Shown: positions 42,866 through 52,449 of the stretch, piece by piece
How positions within the stretch are numbered: the first letter of the stretch is position 1
Layout: the number at the start of each line of letters is the position of its first letter
Assembly: GCF_000661915.1 (NCBI RefSeq)
Contig: NZ_CP007509.1
Span: forward strand, 4,539,501-4,603,500
Direction of reading: 5' to 3'
DNA length: 64,000 nucleotides
Source of the DNA: Stutzerimonas decontaminans
Lineage (GTDB): Bacteria; Pseudomonadota; Gammaproteobacteria; Pseudomonadales; Pseudomonadaceae
Notes under the pieces: model-generated
Seen by the model: the letters and a program-made list of their open reading frames with translations, nothing else
Database searches by the model: none
Told to the model about the DNA's origin: nothing
Program-made: the position numbers and the translations under genes

Positions 42866-43561
42866 TTACCAGTCCAGGCTGGGCGCCACCGCCGCCGGCT
42901 CAGGCCGCAGCCATTCCCCCACCGCTTGCACACCCCAGACACAAGCCGCACCCAGCGCAATCGCCAGTACCGCCGCGAACAGCGAGCCACCGCGGGCATC
43001 CTGCTGGGTCGGGTGTTCGCGCTGCGTCTTTCCCGCGATCATCGCGCGCACCAGCGGACGACGCATCACCAGCGTGTAATAGATGATGGCTGCGATGTGC
43101 ATGCCGATCAGCACCAGCAGCAGCCACTTCGCCTGCCGATGCAGGCCACTCAGCGCGCTGCCGGTTTCGCTGCTGACCAGTGCATAAAGCGGGCCCTGGA
43201 AGGCGATGTCATCCGTCGCCATCAAGCCACTGGTCACCTGAAAGCCCACCAGCAGTAGCATCGCCAGCACCGAGAACGCGCCGAGTGGGTTGTGCCCGGC
43301 TTCGCGCCAGTTGCCCTGTAGATAGTCCTTCACGCCAACCGTGGCAGCGAAGATCCGCGCCCAGCGTGCGTAGGTCGAACCAACGAAGCCCCAGATCAGG
43401 CGGAACACCAGCAGGCCCAGCACCAGCAGGCCAAGTCGGCCATGCCACGGCATCAGGCTGCCGCCGATCCAGCCCGTGACGATGGCCGCGATAACCGCCC
43501 CGGCAAACAACCAGTGAAACAGCCGCAGTGGCGCGTCCCAGAGTTTGATATGGCCCGACAT
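42866..43561 (-). CDS. Cytochrome b561-type membrane protein
   Basis: A 231-residue inner-membrane cytochrome b with four helices and conserved His residues for heme ([20 protein letters not shown] near residue 10; [40 protein letters not shown] near 165). It passes electrons from quinol to periplasmic acceptors. Adjacent to cytochrome c', a common natural partnership, although the two genes are convergent here. ATG 43561 is chosen because the upstream frame covers a proline-rich shadow. Confidence 0.85.
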   Translation of the reverse strand: MSGHIKLWDAPLRLFHWLFAGAVIAAIVTGWIGGSLMPWHGRLGLLVLGLLVFRLIWGFVGSTYARWARIFAATVGVKDYLQGNWREAGHNPLGAFSVLAMLLLVGFQVTSGLMATDDIAFQGPLYALVSSETGSALSGLHRQAKWLLLVLIGMHIAAIIYYTLVMRRPLVRAMIAGKTQREHPTQQDARGGSLFAAVLAIALGAACVWGVQAVGEWLRPEPAAVAPSLDW

Positions 43562-43728
43562 CCCCTTCCCCTCGCCATCCGAACAACCACGACCCCCGGC
43601 CGCGACACGCAAGGGTACCAGCCGGACCGGCCCCAGGCAGCTGCGAAAAAGCCGCACCTGGGCGCATCCGCCCGGCCGCACCAGCATGGACGCCCGTCAA
43701 TGACATGCGTATGATTGCGCCCCGCAAC

Positions 43729-43805
43729 GCATCCGTAGCTCAGCTGGATAGAGTACTGCCCTCCGAAGGCAGGGGTCGTGGGTTCGAATCCCGCCGGATG
43801 CGCCA
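43729..43805 (+). tRNA. tRNA-Arg (anticodon CCG)
   Basis: 77-nt cloverleaf: acceptor GCATCCG (43729-43735) pairs with CGGATGC (43795-43801), discriminator G and encoded CCA at 43803-43805. Anticodon stem CTGCC/GGCAG with loop CTCCGAA puts CCG at 43763-43765, reading CGG. T loop GTTCGAATC is standard. It abuts the T6SS cluster. Confidence 0.95.
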
Positions 43806-44117
43806 TATAGCTAGTCGTTTCGAGTCCCGCTCGAAGCGTTCCGACAAAGCCCGCTCACTGCGGGCTTTGTCGTTTCTACAGGTCCGTTGTCAGCGATCGC
43901 CAAATCGCCTGCCAGCTACGACCGGCCGGCGCAAGGCAAACCTGTCATGCGGCGTCACCGAGCCGCCTCAACCTGACCTCACGCTCGTTTTAGACGCATC
44001 CGTCGGGTGTTCTGTGAACCCGTTCACCGAGCCTGCACGAGAACTGAACTTCAATGCCTCGCTCAGGTCGCGCCATGCGCTCCCTGCCCCCACACACGAC
44101 TTCAAGGAGGAAATCGC
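43806..44117. other. Region between tRNA-Arg and the T6SS operon
   Basis: 312 bp containing the tRNA terminator (43842-43875), a short T-arm-like echo of the tRNA at 43819-43831 and no gene. I found no clear sigma-54 -24/-12 site here, unlike upstream of hcp, so the T6SS operon's promoter is unassigned. Confidence 0.5.
43842..43876 (+). terminator. Terminator of tRNA-Arg
   Basis: Perfect 13-bp stem CGACAAAGCCCGC / GCGGGCTTTGTCG (43842-43854 with 43860-43872), 5-base loop, then TTT, 37 bases after the CCA end. Confidence 0.85.
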
Positions 44118-44252
44118 GTGCCCGTGCGCTATTACGCCCTCGTTTCGCTCATCGCCGCCGCGCTGCTCGCCGGTTGCACCGGCAACTACAAATTCGACGA
44201 TGACCACTATCGCCCGCTGGGTGACCCGCAAGCCTTGAATCGCGGCAAGTAA
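44118..44252 (+). CDS. Small T6SS-associated lipoprotein (OrfX position)
   Basis: A 44-residue lipoprotein: VPVRYYALVSLIAAALLAGC with lipobox LAGC, then a short polar tail with NYKFDDDHYRPLGDPQ. The start is GTG 44118, seven bases after AAGGAGG (44104-44110); a second GTG at 44124 is possible. It is first in the operon, 20 bp before tagH, the position held by the small orfX gene before fha2 in the P. aeruginosa H2-T6SS. No function is assigned. Confidence 0.7.
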   Translation: MPVRYYALVSLIAAALLAGCTGNYKFDDDHYRPLGDPQALNRGK

Positions 44253-44272
44253 CCGCAAGGAGCGACACGACC

Positions 44273-45469
44273 ATGGAACTGGTCTTCGATATGGTAGGCG
44301 CCCAGCAATTCGTGCCCGGGCTGCTGACCACCAAAACCTTCAAGCAGGCCGGCGGCGTGATCGGCCGGGCCGAAGGCTGCGATTGGGTGATCCCGGATCG
44401 CAAGCGCGTCCTCTCCGGGCGTCACGCGGTGATCAGCTACCGCGACGGCGGCTTCTTTCTCACCGATACCAGCAGCAATGGCATCCAGCTCAAGGACAGC
44501 GGCGCCAGTCTGGTCAAAGGCCAGCCGCAACGCATCGAACACGGCAGCGTCTACTGCCTGGGCGACTTCGAGATCCGCGCCCGACTGATCCAGGACCCGG
44601 CCTTGTTCGAAGGCGACATTGGCCGCCCGCAGCCGGCCGGCACCATCATCCCCGACGATGCCTTCCTCGACCTCGATCCGCTGGTCGCCATGGATCAGCA
44701 GGAGCGCATCTATGCCGAAGTCGACGACCTTGACCTGACGCTGGTGGCACCGCAACGCCAGGCCCAGCAGCGCGACTACGCACGCATCGACACCGAAAGC
44801 CTGCCGCTGCCGGAGCTGGTCATGCCGCCGGCGGCAACCGAACCCAAGCGCGAACCAGAGCCCGAATGCCTGCCAGCCGGCTTCTGGGAGCGTTTCGGCG
44901 ACGCGCTGGGTGTCGATCTCAAGGATCTGGACGAGGACCAGCGCCAAGCACTGGCACTGAATGCCGCCCGCCTGCTCAAGCAAAGCATCGGCGGTCTGCA
45001 GCAGAGCCTGCGCACCCGTAGCGAGCTGAAGAACGAGCTGCGCCTGGCGCTGACCACCGTGCAGAGCGCCGGCAACAACCCACTCAAGCACAGCGCCGAT
45101 GCGGGCGAGGCGCTGAGCGCCCTGCTGCGCGCTAGCAAGCCCGGCCAACTGCCGGCCGAACAGGCCATCGGTCGCGCCTTCCGCGATCTGCAGGCGCATC
45201 AGGTAGCACTGCTGGCGGCCAGCCGCGCCGCCGTTCACGCCATGTTCGAACAGCTGGCGCCGGAGCAACTGGCACTGCGTTTCGAACGCGAAGGCCGCAA
45301 GCCGCTGATCGCCACCGCCGGCAGTCGCTGGCGCGCCTATCGCCGGTTGCATCACAGCCTCGGCCAGGATGCCGACTGGAGCGAACGCCTGTTCGCCCGC
45401 GACTTCGCGAAGACCTATGAGGAGCAGGTGCGCCTGATCGCCACGCTCGATTCAACCCATCAAGGATGA
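44273..45469 (+). CDS. tagH: T6SS FHA-domain protein TagH (Fha)
   Basis: A 398-residue protein. The N-terminal FHA domain (GRAEGCDWVIPDRKRVLSGR then HAVISYRDGGFF and DTSSNGIQL, about residues 25-75) binds phosphothreonine, and the C-terminal TagH domain follows from about 195 (CLPAGFWERFGDALGVDLKD; AIGRAFRDLQAHQVALLAAS). With the kinase and phosphatase encoded downstream it forms the threonine phosphorylation switch of T6SS assembly. Confidence 0.92.
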   Translation: MELVFDMVGAQQFVPGLLTTKTFKQAGGVIGRAEGCDWVIPDRKRVLSGRHAVISYRDGGFFLTDTSSNGIQLKDSGASLVKGQPQRIEHGSVYCLGDFEIRARLIQDPALFEGDIGRPQPAGTIIPDDAFLDLDPLVAMDQQERIYAEVDDLDLTLVAPQRQAQQRDYARIDTESLPLPELVMPPAATEPKREPEPECLPAGFWERFGDALGVDLKDLDEDQRQALALNAARLLKQSIGGLQQSLRTRSELKNELRLALTTVQSAGNNPLKHSADAGEALSALLRASKPGQLPAEQAIGRAFRDLQAHQVALLAASRAAVHAMFEQLAPEQLALRFEREGRKPLIATAGSRWRAYRRLHHSLGQDADWSERLFARDFAKTYEEQVRLIATLDSTHQG

Positions 45470-45473
45470 TCCC

Positions 45474-45956
45474 ATGCCTCGTCGCATCACCCTGGCCATG
45501 CTGGCCTCGCTGCTCGTACTGGGCGGCTGCTCGGCACTGTCGCCGTACTCCAAGCTGACCAAGCTGGACCTCGAGCTGCACGGCAGCGACCGTCTCAACC
45601 CCGACCTCAACGGACGGCCGTCGCCGATCGTGCTGCGCCTGCTGGAGCTCAAGCATCCGGTGGCGTTCGAAAACGGCGACTTCTTCGCCCTCTACCAGCG
45701 GCCCAAGGAAGCATTGGCGCCGGACCTGGTGACCTCCGAGGAACTGGAACTGCGCCCCGGCGAAAGCCGCGAGCTGAAGCTCTCGGTGCAGGACGGCAGC
45801 CGCTATGTCGGCGTACTGGCGGCCTACCGCGACCTACCGGAAGCCAGCTGGCGCTACGTCATCGCCGTGCCGCCGCAAGAACGCACCCGTGTCGCCCTGA
45901 GCCTGGACGAGCGCGGCATCGCGCTGTTCGACCCGCTCGCCGAAGAAGGAAAATAA
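45474..45956 (+). CDS. tssJ: T6SS outer-membrane lipoprotein TssJ
   Basis: A 160-residue lipoprotein with signal LTLAMLASLLVLGGC-type lipobox (LGGCSA, Cys near residue 20) and the TssJ beta-sandwich (KLDLELHGSDRLNPDLNGRP; SPIVLRLLELKHPVAFENGD; LRPGESRELKLSVQDG). It anchors the TssJLM envelope complex to the outer membrane and binds TssM. It lies 4 bp after tagH and 2 bp before tssK. Confidence 0.93.
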   Translation: MPRRITLAMLASLLVLGGCSALSPYSKLTKLDLELHGSDRLNPDLNGRPSPIVLRLLELKHPVAFENGDFFALYQRPKEALAPDLVTSEELELRPGESRELKLSVQDGSRYVGVLAAYRDLPEASWRYVIAVPPQERTRVALSLDERGIALFDPLAEEGK

Positions 45957-45958
45957 GC

Positions 45959-47290
45959 ATGAGCCTGCACAAGGTTGTCTGGCAGGAAGGCATGCTGCTG
46001 CGTCCGCAGCACTTCCAGCAGAGCGATCGCTACTACGATCACCAACTCAAGGCGCGTACCCAGAAGCTGGGCAGCTATGCCTGGGGGTTCTTCAACCTGG
46101 AGATCGACCGCCAGTTCCTCAACATGGGCAAGCTGGTACTCAGCCAGGCCAGCGGCATCCTCCCGGACGGTACCCTGTTCGAGCTGGGCAGCGAACGCGA
46201 GCCACTGGCCCTGGACATTCCGCCGAATACCGGCAGCACACCGGTCTATCTCGCACTGCCGCTGGTCACCGGCAACCACATCGAAACCCGCCGGCCCGAG
46301 CAGAAGGACGTGCTGGCGCGCTACACCGCCCATGAGCTGGAGGTCGCCGATTCCAATGCCGGCGACAGCAGCACCAGCCAGGTCAGCACCGGCCTGCCGG
46401 ATTTCCGCCTGCTGCTGGGCGAGCAGCAGAGCGACCAGGCCTACGTGAAGCTGCAGCTGTGCGAGGTGCTGGACACCACGCCGGACGGGGTCATCAGCCT
46501 CGACCCCGAGTTCATCCCCACCTATGTCAACTTCCAGGCTTCCGGCTACCTGCTGTCCTGCCTGAAGGAAGTGATCAGCATGCTCGCCCACCGCGGCGAT
46601 ACCCTCGCCGAGCGCATCAGCGCCACCGGCAAGGTCGGTGGCGCGGAGGTCGGCGACTTCATGATGCTGCAGCTGATCAACCGTCACGAACCGGTGCTGC
46701 GCCACTACCTGGGCGTGGAGCAGGTGCATCCGGAGCAGATCTACCGCGACCTGCTTGGCCTGCTCGGCGAACTGGCGACCTTCTCCAGCGAGAGCAAGCG
46801 CCCACGCCTGGACGGTCGTTACCAACACAGCGACCAGGGCGCGAGCTTCCGCAAGCTGATGGACGCGATTCGCCAGGTGTTGTCGATGGTGCTCGAACAG
46901 CACGCCATCGAGCTGTTGCTGCAGCAGCGTCAGTACGGCATCCAGGTATCGCCGCTGCACGATCACAAGCTGCTCGGCACGGCGTCCTTCGTGCTCGCCG
47001 CCAGCGCCCAGTGCGATTCGGAAACCCTGCGTACGCGGCTGCCGGCGCACCTGAAGATCGGCCCCGTGGAGCGCATCCGCCAGCTGGTCAACCTGCATCT
47101 GCCGGGCATCCGCCTCAAGCCGCTACCGGTGGCGCCGCGGCAGATCCCCTTCCATGCCGGCAAGACCTATTTCGCCCTGGAGCTCAGCGCCGAGGACCAG
47201 GCGCAGCTGGAGCGCTCCGGCGGCTTTGCCTTCCATGTGTCCGGTGACTTCACCGGGCTCGAACTGAAATTCTGGGCGGTCAGGGACTGA
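45959..47290 (+). CDS. tssK: T6SS baseplate protein TssK
   Basis: A 443-residue TssK, the trimeric baseplate-to-membrane connector. The start is MSLHKVVWQEGMLLRPQHFQ, the family's highly conserved opening, followed by QSDRYYDHQLKART; later LIQRLVNLHLPGI-type segments and PFHAGKTYFALELS near residue 398 are typical. Length fits the family (about 440-450). Confidence 0.95.
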   Translation: MSLHKVVWQEGMLLRPQHFQQSDRYYDHQLKARTQKLGSYAWGFFNLEIDRQFLNMGKLVLSQASGILPDGTLFELGSEREPLALDIPPNTGSTPVYLALPLVTGNHIETRRPEQKDVLARYTAHELEVADSNAGDSSTSQVSTGLPDFRLLLGEQQSDQAYVKLQLCEVLDTTPDGVISLDPEFIPTYVNFQASGYLLSCLKEVISMLAHRGDTLAERISATGKVGGAEVGDFMMLQLINRHEPVLRHYLGVEQVHPEQIYRDLLGLLGELATFSSESKRPRLDGRYQHSDQGASFRKLMDAIRQVLSMVLEQHAIELLLQQRQYGIQVSPLHDHKLLGTASFVLAASAQCDSETLRTRLPAHLKIGPVERIRQLVNLHLPGIRLKPLPVAPRQIPFHAGKTYFALELSAEDQAQLERSGGFAFHVSGDFTGLELKFWAVRD

Positions 47291-47295
47291 GCGAC

Positions 47296-48177
47296 ATGAT
47301 CAAGGAAATGGATTACGGACAGGACGACCGCACGGTCATCGTCAATCGAGCGGGAGAGGCGCCGGCACAGAGCCCGCTGACCGACTTCGACACCCCGCCG
47401 CGCTTCGAGCAGCTGGAGGAGCGGATGATCTACGCCGCGCGCCTGCGCCCGGCGGAAACCTTCAACATCAGCCTCAATCCGCTGGTGGCTGCCGCCTCGC
47501 CGCTGCTGTCGGAAGTGGTGCGCTTCAAGCACAGCCTCGAAAGCGAAGACCTGCAGGCCCTGCATGGCCAGTTGAGCAGCGCGATCAAGCTGTTCGAGCA
47601 TCGCGCGCTGCATGACGGCGCCGAAAGCAGCCAGGTGATGGCAGCGCGCTACGTGCTCTGCACCACTCTCGATGAGGCCGTGGTGACCACGCCCTGGGGC
47701 AACGAAAGCGAGTGGTCGCAGATGAGCCTGCTGTCGAGCTTCCACAACGAGACCTTCGGCGGCGAGAAGTTCTTCCAGCTGCTCGAGCGGCTGTCGCGCA
47801 ACCCGGTCAAGCACCTGCCGATGCTCGAACTGATGTACCTGTGCCTGTCCCTCGGTTTCGAGGGCAAGTACCGCGTGCTGCCGCGCGGCATGCTCGAACT
47901 GGAAGCAGTGCGCGATAGCCTCTACCGGCAGATCCGGCAGATGCGTGGCGACATACCGCGCGAGCTGTCGCCGCACTGGGAGGGCCTGAAGGATACCCGT
48001 CGGCGCCTGGTGCGCATCGTGCCCTGGTGGATGGTCGCGCTGTTCACCCTGATGTGCCTCGGGGTGATCTACGGCGGTTTCGCCTGGGTGCTGGGCGAAC
48101 AACGCGAGAGCGTGCTGCAACCCTATCGCTCGCTGGACATGGATGCCGGCGGTTCCACCTTTTCAGGGATGAAATGA
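47296..48177 (+). CDS. tssL: T6SS inner-membrane protein TssL (DotU/IcmH)
   Basis: A 293-residue DotU-type protein. It has a cytosolic helical domain (NPLVAAASPLLSEVVRFKHS; ARYVLCTTLDEAVVTTPWG near 118; SFHNETFGGEKFFQLLERLS near 150) and one C-terminal transmembrane helix (WWMVALFTLMCLGVIYGGFA near 242). There is no OmpA peptidoglycan-binding extension, so this is the short form. It is the cytosolic-facing partner of TssM. Confidence 0.93.
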   Translation: MIKEMDYGQDDRTVIVNRAGEAPAQSPLTDFDTPPRFEQLEERMIYAARLRPAETFNISLNPLVAAASPLLSEVVRFKHSLESEDLQALHGQLSSAIKLFEHRALHDGAESSQVMAARYVLCTTLDEAVVTTPWGNESEWSQMSLLSSFHNETFGGEKFFQLLERLSRNPVKHLPMLELMYLCLSLGFEGKYRVLPRGMLELEAVRDSLYRQIRQMRGDIPRELSPHWEGLKDTRRRLVRIVPWWMVALFTLMCLGVIYGGFAWVLGEQRESVLQPYRSLDMDAGGSTFSGMK

Positions 48178-48178
48178 G

Positions 48179-51100
48179 ATGAAGACGTTCTTCGGCAAAC
48201 TCGGCGCCGTGCTGCGCCGAACCTGGGTCTGGAGCCTGCTGCTGGTCCTGCTGCTTGCGGTTCTGGTGTGGTTCGTCGGGCCGCTGCTGGCGGTGAATGA
48301 CCACCGTTTCTGGGAGTCATCCAGCAGCCGTCTGCTGAGTATCAGCGTGCTGTTTCTCGGCTGGGGCCTGGCCATGGTCTTCGCCAGCTGGCGCGCCAGC
48401 GCACGCAAGAAGCGCGACGCCGAGGACCAGGACGTTCAGGAGCAGCTGCGCCGCGACGGTCTGATCGGCGAGGAGCAACAGGAACTGCGCCATCGCTTCA
48501 AGCAGGCGCTGCGCACCCTGAAAACCTCCAGCCTCTACCGCGGGCGCAGCGAAAAATGGCGCAGCGAGCTGCCCTGGTACCTGCTGATCGGCCCGCAGGG
48601 CAGCGGTAAGACCAGCTTGCTGGACTTCTCCGGCCTGGATTTCCCGCTCAACCGCAGCGAACAGCAGCGCCTGACCAAGGACGTTTCCGGTACCCGCTAC
48701 GCCGACTGGTACTTCGCCGATCATGCCGTGCTAATCGACACCGCCGGCCGCTATCTGACGCAGTCCGACGCCGTCGTCGACGGTAGCGCCTGGGACACCC
48801 TGCTCGGCTTGCTGCGCAAGCGCCGTGCCCGACCGCTCAACGGCGTGCTGGTCAACCTGCCGGTGGATCAGCTGCTAGGCGGCAATGAACTGGAGTTGGA
48901 AAACCTTGCCCGTCAGGCCCGCCAGCGCCTGCATGAAATCCACCAGCGCCTGGGCGTCGATGCACCCGTCTATCTGGTGCTGAGCAAGGCCGATCGGATT
49001 CTCGGTTTCGACGAGTTCTTCGATCAGCTGTCCCGCGAGGAAAGCGATCAGGTGCTCGGTGCAAGCTTCCGTAAGGAGCAGAATGGCAGCGATGCGCAGG
49101 TGGTGCGCGAGGAGTTCGAGGAACTCCTGCGCCGGCTGAACAGCCAGGTGATCATGCGCATGCACCAGGAACGTGACACCCAGCGCCGCGGCCGCATCCT
49201 CGACTTTCCCCATCAGCTGGGGCAGATCGGCGAGCGCCTGAGCCTGTTCATCGAACTCGCGTTTGCAGGCAACCGCTACCAGCGTGCCAGCCAGTTGCGT
49301 GGCTTCTACCTGACCAGCGCGCCGCAACTGCGCGAAGGTCTCGACCCGCTCACTGCCGGCATCGGCCGCCAGCTTGGCCTGGCCAGCAGCGCACTGCCGA
49401 CCTTCCGCAGCGGTCGTGCACGCTTCATCAATCAACTACTCAGCCGGGTGATCTTCCCCGAAGCCGAACTGGCGGGCCTCGACCAGCGCGAGGTCCGCCG
49501 CATCGACTGGGGCCAGCGCGCGCTTTATGCAGGCGCCTTCGGTTGCCTGGTGCTGTTCGGCGGCGCCTGGGCACTGAGCTTTTCCAGCAACCACGAGCGC
49601 CTCGAACAACTGCGCGGCATCGCCCAGACGCTGGGCGGCGAACGCAAGACCATCGAGGCGGAAGACGAAGCACTGCGTACCCTCAAGGTGCTGGATGGCA
49701 GCTACGCGGCAACTCAGGTCTATCCGCCCAGGGACGATGTATCCTGGCTACGCCGTGGTGGCCTGTATCAGGGCGAGGCGGTCGACCCGACATTGCACGA
49801 CGCCTACCGCCGCGATCTGGAAACGCTGCTGCTGCCACGTGTCGGTCGGCAGCTGGAAGCGCAGATTCGCGCCAACCTGAACGACCGCGAACAGCTGCTC
49901 GGCAGCCTGCGCGCGTACCTCATGTTGAACCTTGCCGAGCGCCGTGATGCGGCCTTCCTCAAGGACTGGCTGGCCGCCGACTGGTCGCTGCGTCATGGCG
50001 GCAACGCGGTTGCCCAGCAAGGCCTGAACACCCATTTTGCCCGCCTGCTGGAGAAGTCGTTCGCGCCCTATCAGCTGAACGACAACCTGGTGGCCAAGGC
50101 CCGCGCCCAGCTACGCAGCGAATCGCTGGCGGCAGTGGTGTACCGCATGCTGCGCGATCAGGCACGCAACCTTCCAGACTATCGACTGAACACGCAGCTC
50201 GGCCCGCAAGCGTCACTGTTAGTCGGCGGCGACTATGCGATTCCCGGCTTCTACACCCAGCGCGGCTATCAGAAGCTGTTCGTCGCCCAAGGCGCCGAGC
50301 TGGTAAGCGAAATCCTGCGCGACAACTGGGTGCTGGGCGAAGGTGACAGCCTCAGTGCCAAGGACCTGGGCCGCCTGCTGGTGGAAATGGAGCAGCTGTA
50401 CTTCCGTGACTACGCCACGCACTGGAGCGAAGCAATCGCCCAGCTGAACGTCCTCCCGGCCGGCAGTGCGGCGCAGGGTGCCGCGCAGCTCGCCGGACTC
50501 ACCGCTGCCAACTCGCCGCTGCTGCAACTACTGCTGGCGGTGCGCGAAAACACCCGCTTCGCTGGTCTCGCGGACGCGCCTGTGGAGGCCGGCGAACTGG
50601 CCGTTGCTGCCCAGAACGCTGGTGGCAAGCTTGGCAAGGCGGCCAAGCTGGCCACCGCCGCGGCGGAGCAGGCACAAGCTGCTCTGCTGAAGAACGTACC
50701 GGACACCGCACGCAAGACCCTCGAACGCCGCTTCGCGCCGCTGCACCAGCTGCTCGACGAAAACGGCGCGGCTGGCCCGGAGCTGACGGCAAGCCTGCAG
50801 GCACTTGATGCTCTGCAATTGCAACTGGCCTCGCTGGCCCACGCCAGCGCACCGGAACAGGCCGCATTCGAGATGGCCAAGGCGCGCATGGGCGGTCAGC
50901 GCGACGCCATCAACCAGCTGCGCAGCAGTGCTGCTCGTCTGCCGCAACCGGTCGGCAAGTGGCTTGGTCTGCTGGCAGAGGACAGCTGGTCGCTGGTGCT
51001 CAGCGACGCCTATCACTACCTCAACCAGCGCTATCGCAACGAGCTCTACGCCAGCTACCGCGGTTCGCTGCGCGAGCGTTACCCATTCAGCGCCCACAGC

Positions 51101-51718
51101 GCCAGCGACGTCGCCCTCGCCGACTTCCGCGAGTTCTTCAAGGCCCAGGGCCTGGCGGACAGCTTCTTCGAGCGCTACCTCAAGCCCTTCGTCAGCGGCA
51201 GCGCCGGCCAGTACCGGTTACGCCGCGTCGACGGTCGCGGCCTGCCGTTGTCCGAGCAGTTCCTCGCGCAGATGAGCCGCGCGCAGACCATTCGCCGCAG
51301 CTTCTTCGCCGAGAACCCCAACGAGCCGCTGATCCTGTTCAAACTCGAGCCCTATTCGCTGGATTCAAGCCTGGGTCGTGCCGACTTCCGCTTCGGCAAC
51401 CAGCAGATGGAATACCGCCACGGGCCGATCGTGCAGACCGCGTTCCGCTGGCCGGCCGAAGCCGACGACGGACGCACCAGCCTGGTGGTCGAAGAACTCG
51501 GCGGCCGTCGCGTGGGTATCGAGAAGAACACCGGGCCCTGGTCGCTGTTCCGCCTGATCGACCTGATGCAGGTCGACTACCACAGCGGCCGCGACGTGTT
51601 GATGCTCAAGGCCGATCTCGGCGGCCTGCGCGCCAACTACCTGCTGCATGCGCAGCGCTCGCCGAATCCGTTCGACCTCGCGCTGCTGCGCGGCTTCAAG
51701 CTGCCGGCGACGCTGTGA
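48179..51718 (+). CDS. tssM: T6SS inner-membrane protein TssM (IcmF)
   Basis: A 1179-residue IcmF-family protein. Two N-terminal helices (WSLLLVLLLAVLVWFVGPLL; LLSISVLFLGWGLAMVFASW), a cytosolic NTPase-like domain with Walker A IGPQGSGKTSLL near residue 139 and LIDTAGRY near 187, a third helix near 440 (LYAGAFGCLVLFGGAWALSF), and a large periplasmic region reaching TssJ. The Walker A is intact, which is not so in every TssM. It starts 1 bp after tssL and its stop shares a base with the PP2C start. Confidence 0.95.
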   Translation: MKTFFGKLGAVLRRTWVWSLLLVLLLAVLVWFVGPLLAVNDHRFWESSSSRLLSISVLFLGWGLAMVFASWRASARKKRDAEDQDVQEQLRRDGLIGEEQQELRHRFKQALRTLKTSSLYRGRSEKWRSELPWYLLIGPQGSGKTSLLDFSGLDFPLNRSEQQRLTKDVSGTRYADWYFADHAVLIDTAGRYLTQSDAVVDGSAWDTLLGLLRKRRARPLNGVLVNLPVDQLLGGNELELENLARQARQRLHEIHQRLGVDAPVYLVLSKADRILGFDEFFDQLSREESDQVLGASFRKEQNGSDAQVVREEFEELLRRLNSQVIMRMHQERDTQRRGRILDFPHQLGQIGERLSLFIELAFAGNRYQRASQLRGFYLTSAPQLREGLDPLTAGIGRQLGLASSALPTFRSGRARFINQLLSRVIFPEAELAGLDQREVRRIDWGQRALYAGAFGCLVLFGGAWALSFSSNHERLEQLRGIAQTLGGERKTIEAEDEALRTLKVLDGSYAATQVYPPRDDVSWLRRGGLYQGEAVDPTLHDAYRRDLETLLLPRVGRQLEAQIRANLNDREQLLGSLRAYLMLNLAERRDAAFLKDWLAADWSLRHGGNAVAQQGLNTHFARLLEKSFAPYQLNDNLVAKARAQLRSESLAAVVYRMLRDQARNLPDYRLNTQLGPQASLLVGGDYAIPGFYTQRGYQKLFVAQGAELVSEILRDNWVLGEGDSLSAKDLGRLLVEMEQLYFRDYATHWSEAIAQLNVLPAGSAAQGAAQLAGLTAANSPLLQLLLAVRENTRFAGLADAPVEAGELAVAAQNAGGKLGKAAKLATAAAEQAQAALLKNVPDTARKTLERRFAPLHQLLDENGAAGPELTASLQALDALQLQLASLAHASAPEQAAFEMAKARMGGQRDAINQLRSSAARLPQPVGKWLGLLAEDSWSLVLSDAYHYLNQRYRNELYASYRGSLRERYPFSAHSASDVALADFREFFKAQGLADSFFERYLKPFVSGSAGQYRLRRVDGRGLPLSEQFLAQMSRAQTIRRSFFAENPNEPLILFKLEPYSLDSSLGRADFRFGNQQMEYRHGPIVQTAFRWPAEADDGRTSLVVEELGGRRVGIEKNTGPWSLFRLIDLMQVDYHSGRDVLMLKADLGGLRANYLLHAQRSPNPFDLALLRGFKLPATL

Positions 51719-52449
51719 TGAACGCAACGGCATGCAGCTGGCGCAGCGCAGCGCGCACCGACACCGGCAAGGTGCGGGCGCGCAACGAGGATGCCTTCCT
51801 CGACCTGCCGCAGGCCGGGCTATGGGCCGTGGCCGACGGCATGGGCGGACACCAGAACGGCGCTCTGGCCAGTCGCCTGATCATTGAGCAGCTGGCCGAT
51901 CTATCCACTACGGGCGATCTGCCAGAGCGGCTGCTGGCGTTGCGGCGCTGCCTGCATGAGCTGAATCGCCGGCTCAGCCAGGAACTGACGGTCACCGCCG
52001 AACGCCCCGATCCGGTGATCGGCAGCACCGTGGTCGCCCTGCTCATGGAAGGTGACCGCGCCGCGTGCATCTGGGCCGGCGACAGCCGCTGCTACCTGTG
52101 GCGCAGCGGCCGTCTCTATCAGCTGTCACGCGACCACTCGCTGTTGCAGCAACTGATCGACGAGCAGCAGCTCAGCCCCGAGCTAGCCGCCAAACACCCA
52201 GCCGCCCATGCGTTGACCCGCGCCATCGGCGCCAGCGAGAAGCTGGAGCTGGATATCCTCGAATTCGCCGTATTCCCGGGCGACACGCTGCTGCTGTGCA
52301 GCGATGGGCTCTACCAGAGCATGTCCGCCGACGCGCTCGGCGCCGCACTCAGTCTGCCGTCCACGCAGCTGGCGCTGGAACGGCTGTTTCGCCAGGCACT
52401 GAAGGGCCCGGCGCGAGACAATCTCAGCGCCGTGGTGATCCGCCGATGA
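51718..52449 (+). CDS. stp1: PP2C-type Ser/Thr phosphatase (PppA/Stp1)
   Basis: A 243-residue metal-dependent phosphatase with the PP2C motifs VRARNEDAFLD (residue about 19), AVADGMGGHQNGALAS (38), IWAGDSRCYLWRSGRL (120), LLCSDGLYQSM (190) and RDNLSAVVI at the end. It dephosphorylates the TagH/Fha target and shuts down T6SS assembly. The ATG overlaps the tssM stop and its own stop overlaps the kinase start (ATGA), so phosphatase and kinase are coupled. Confidence 0.92.
   Translation: MNATACSWRSAARTDTGKVRARNEDAFLDLPQAGLWAVADGMGGHQNGALASRLIIEQLADLSTTGDLPERLLALRRCLHELNRRLSQELTVTAERPDPVIGSTVVALLMEGDRAACIWAGDSRCYLWRSGRLYQLSRDHSLLQQLIDEQQLSPELAAKHPAAHALTRAIGASEKLELDILEFAVFPGDTLLLCSDGLYQSMSADALGAALSLPSTQLALERLFRQALKGPARDNLSAVVIRR

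Noticed and set aside
43453..43806. Minus-strand frame starting [18 protein letters not shown] across the tRNA
   Set aside because: A well-known false protein produced by the reverse strand of tRNA-Arg running into the cytochrome b upstream region; no ribosome site.
43729..44117. Integrative element attachment site at tRNA-Arg
   Set aside because: The tRNA is intact, there is no integrase, and only a weak 12-base T-arm echo lies nearby; I found no matching repeat at the far side of the T6SS cluster.
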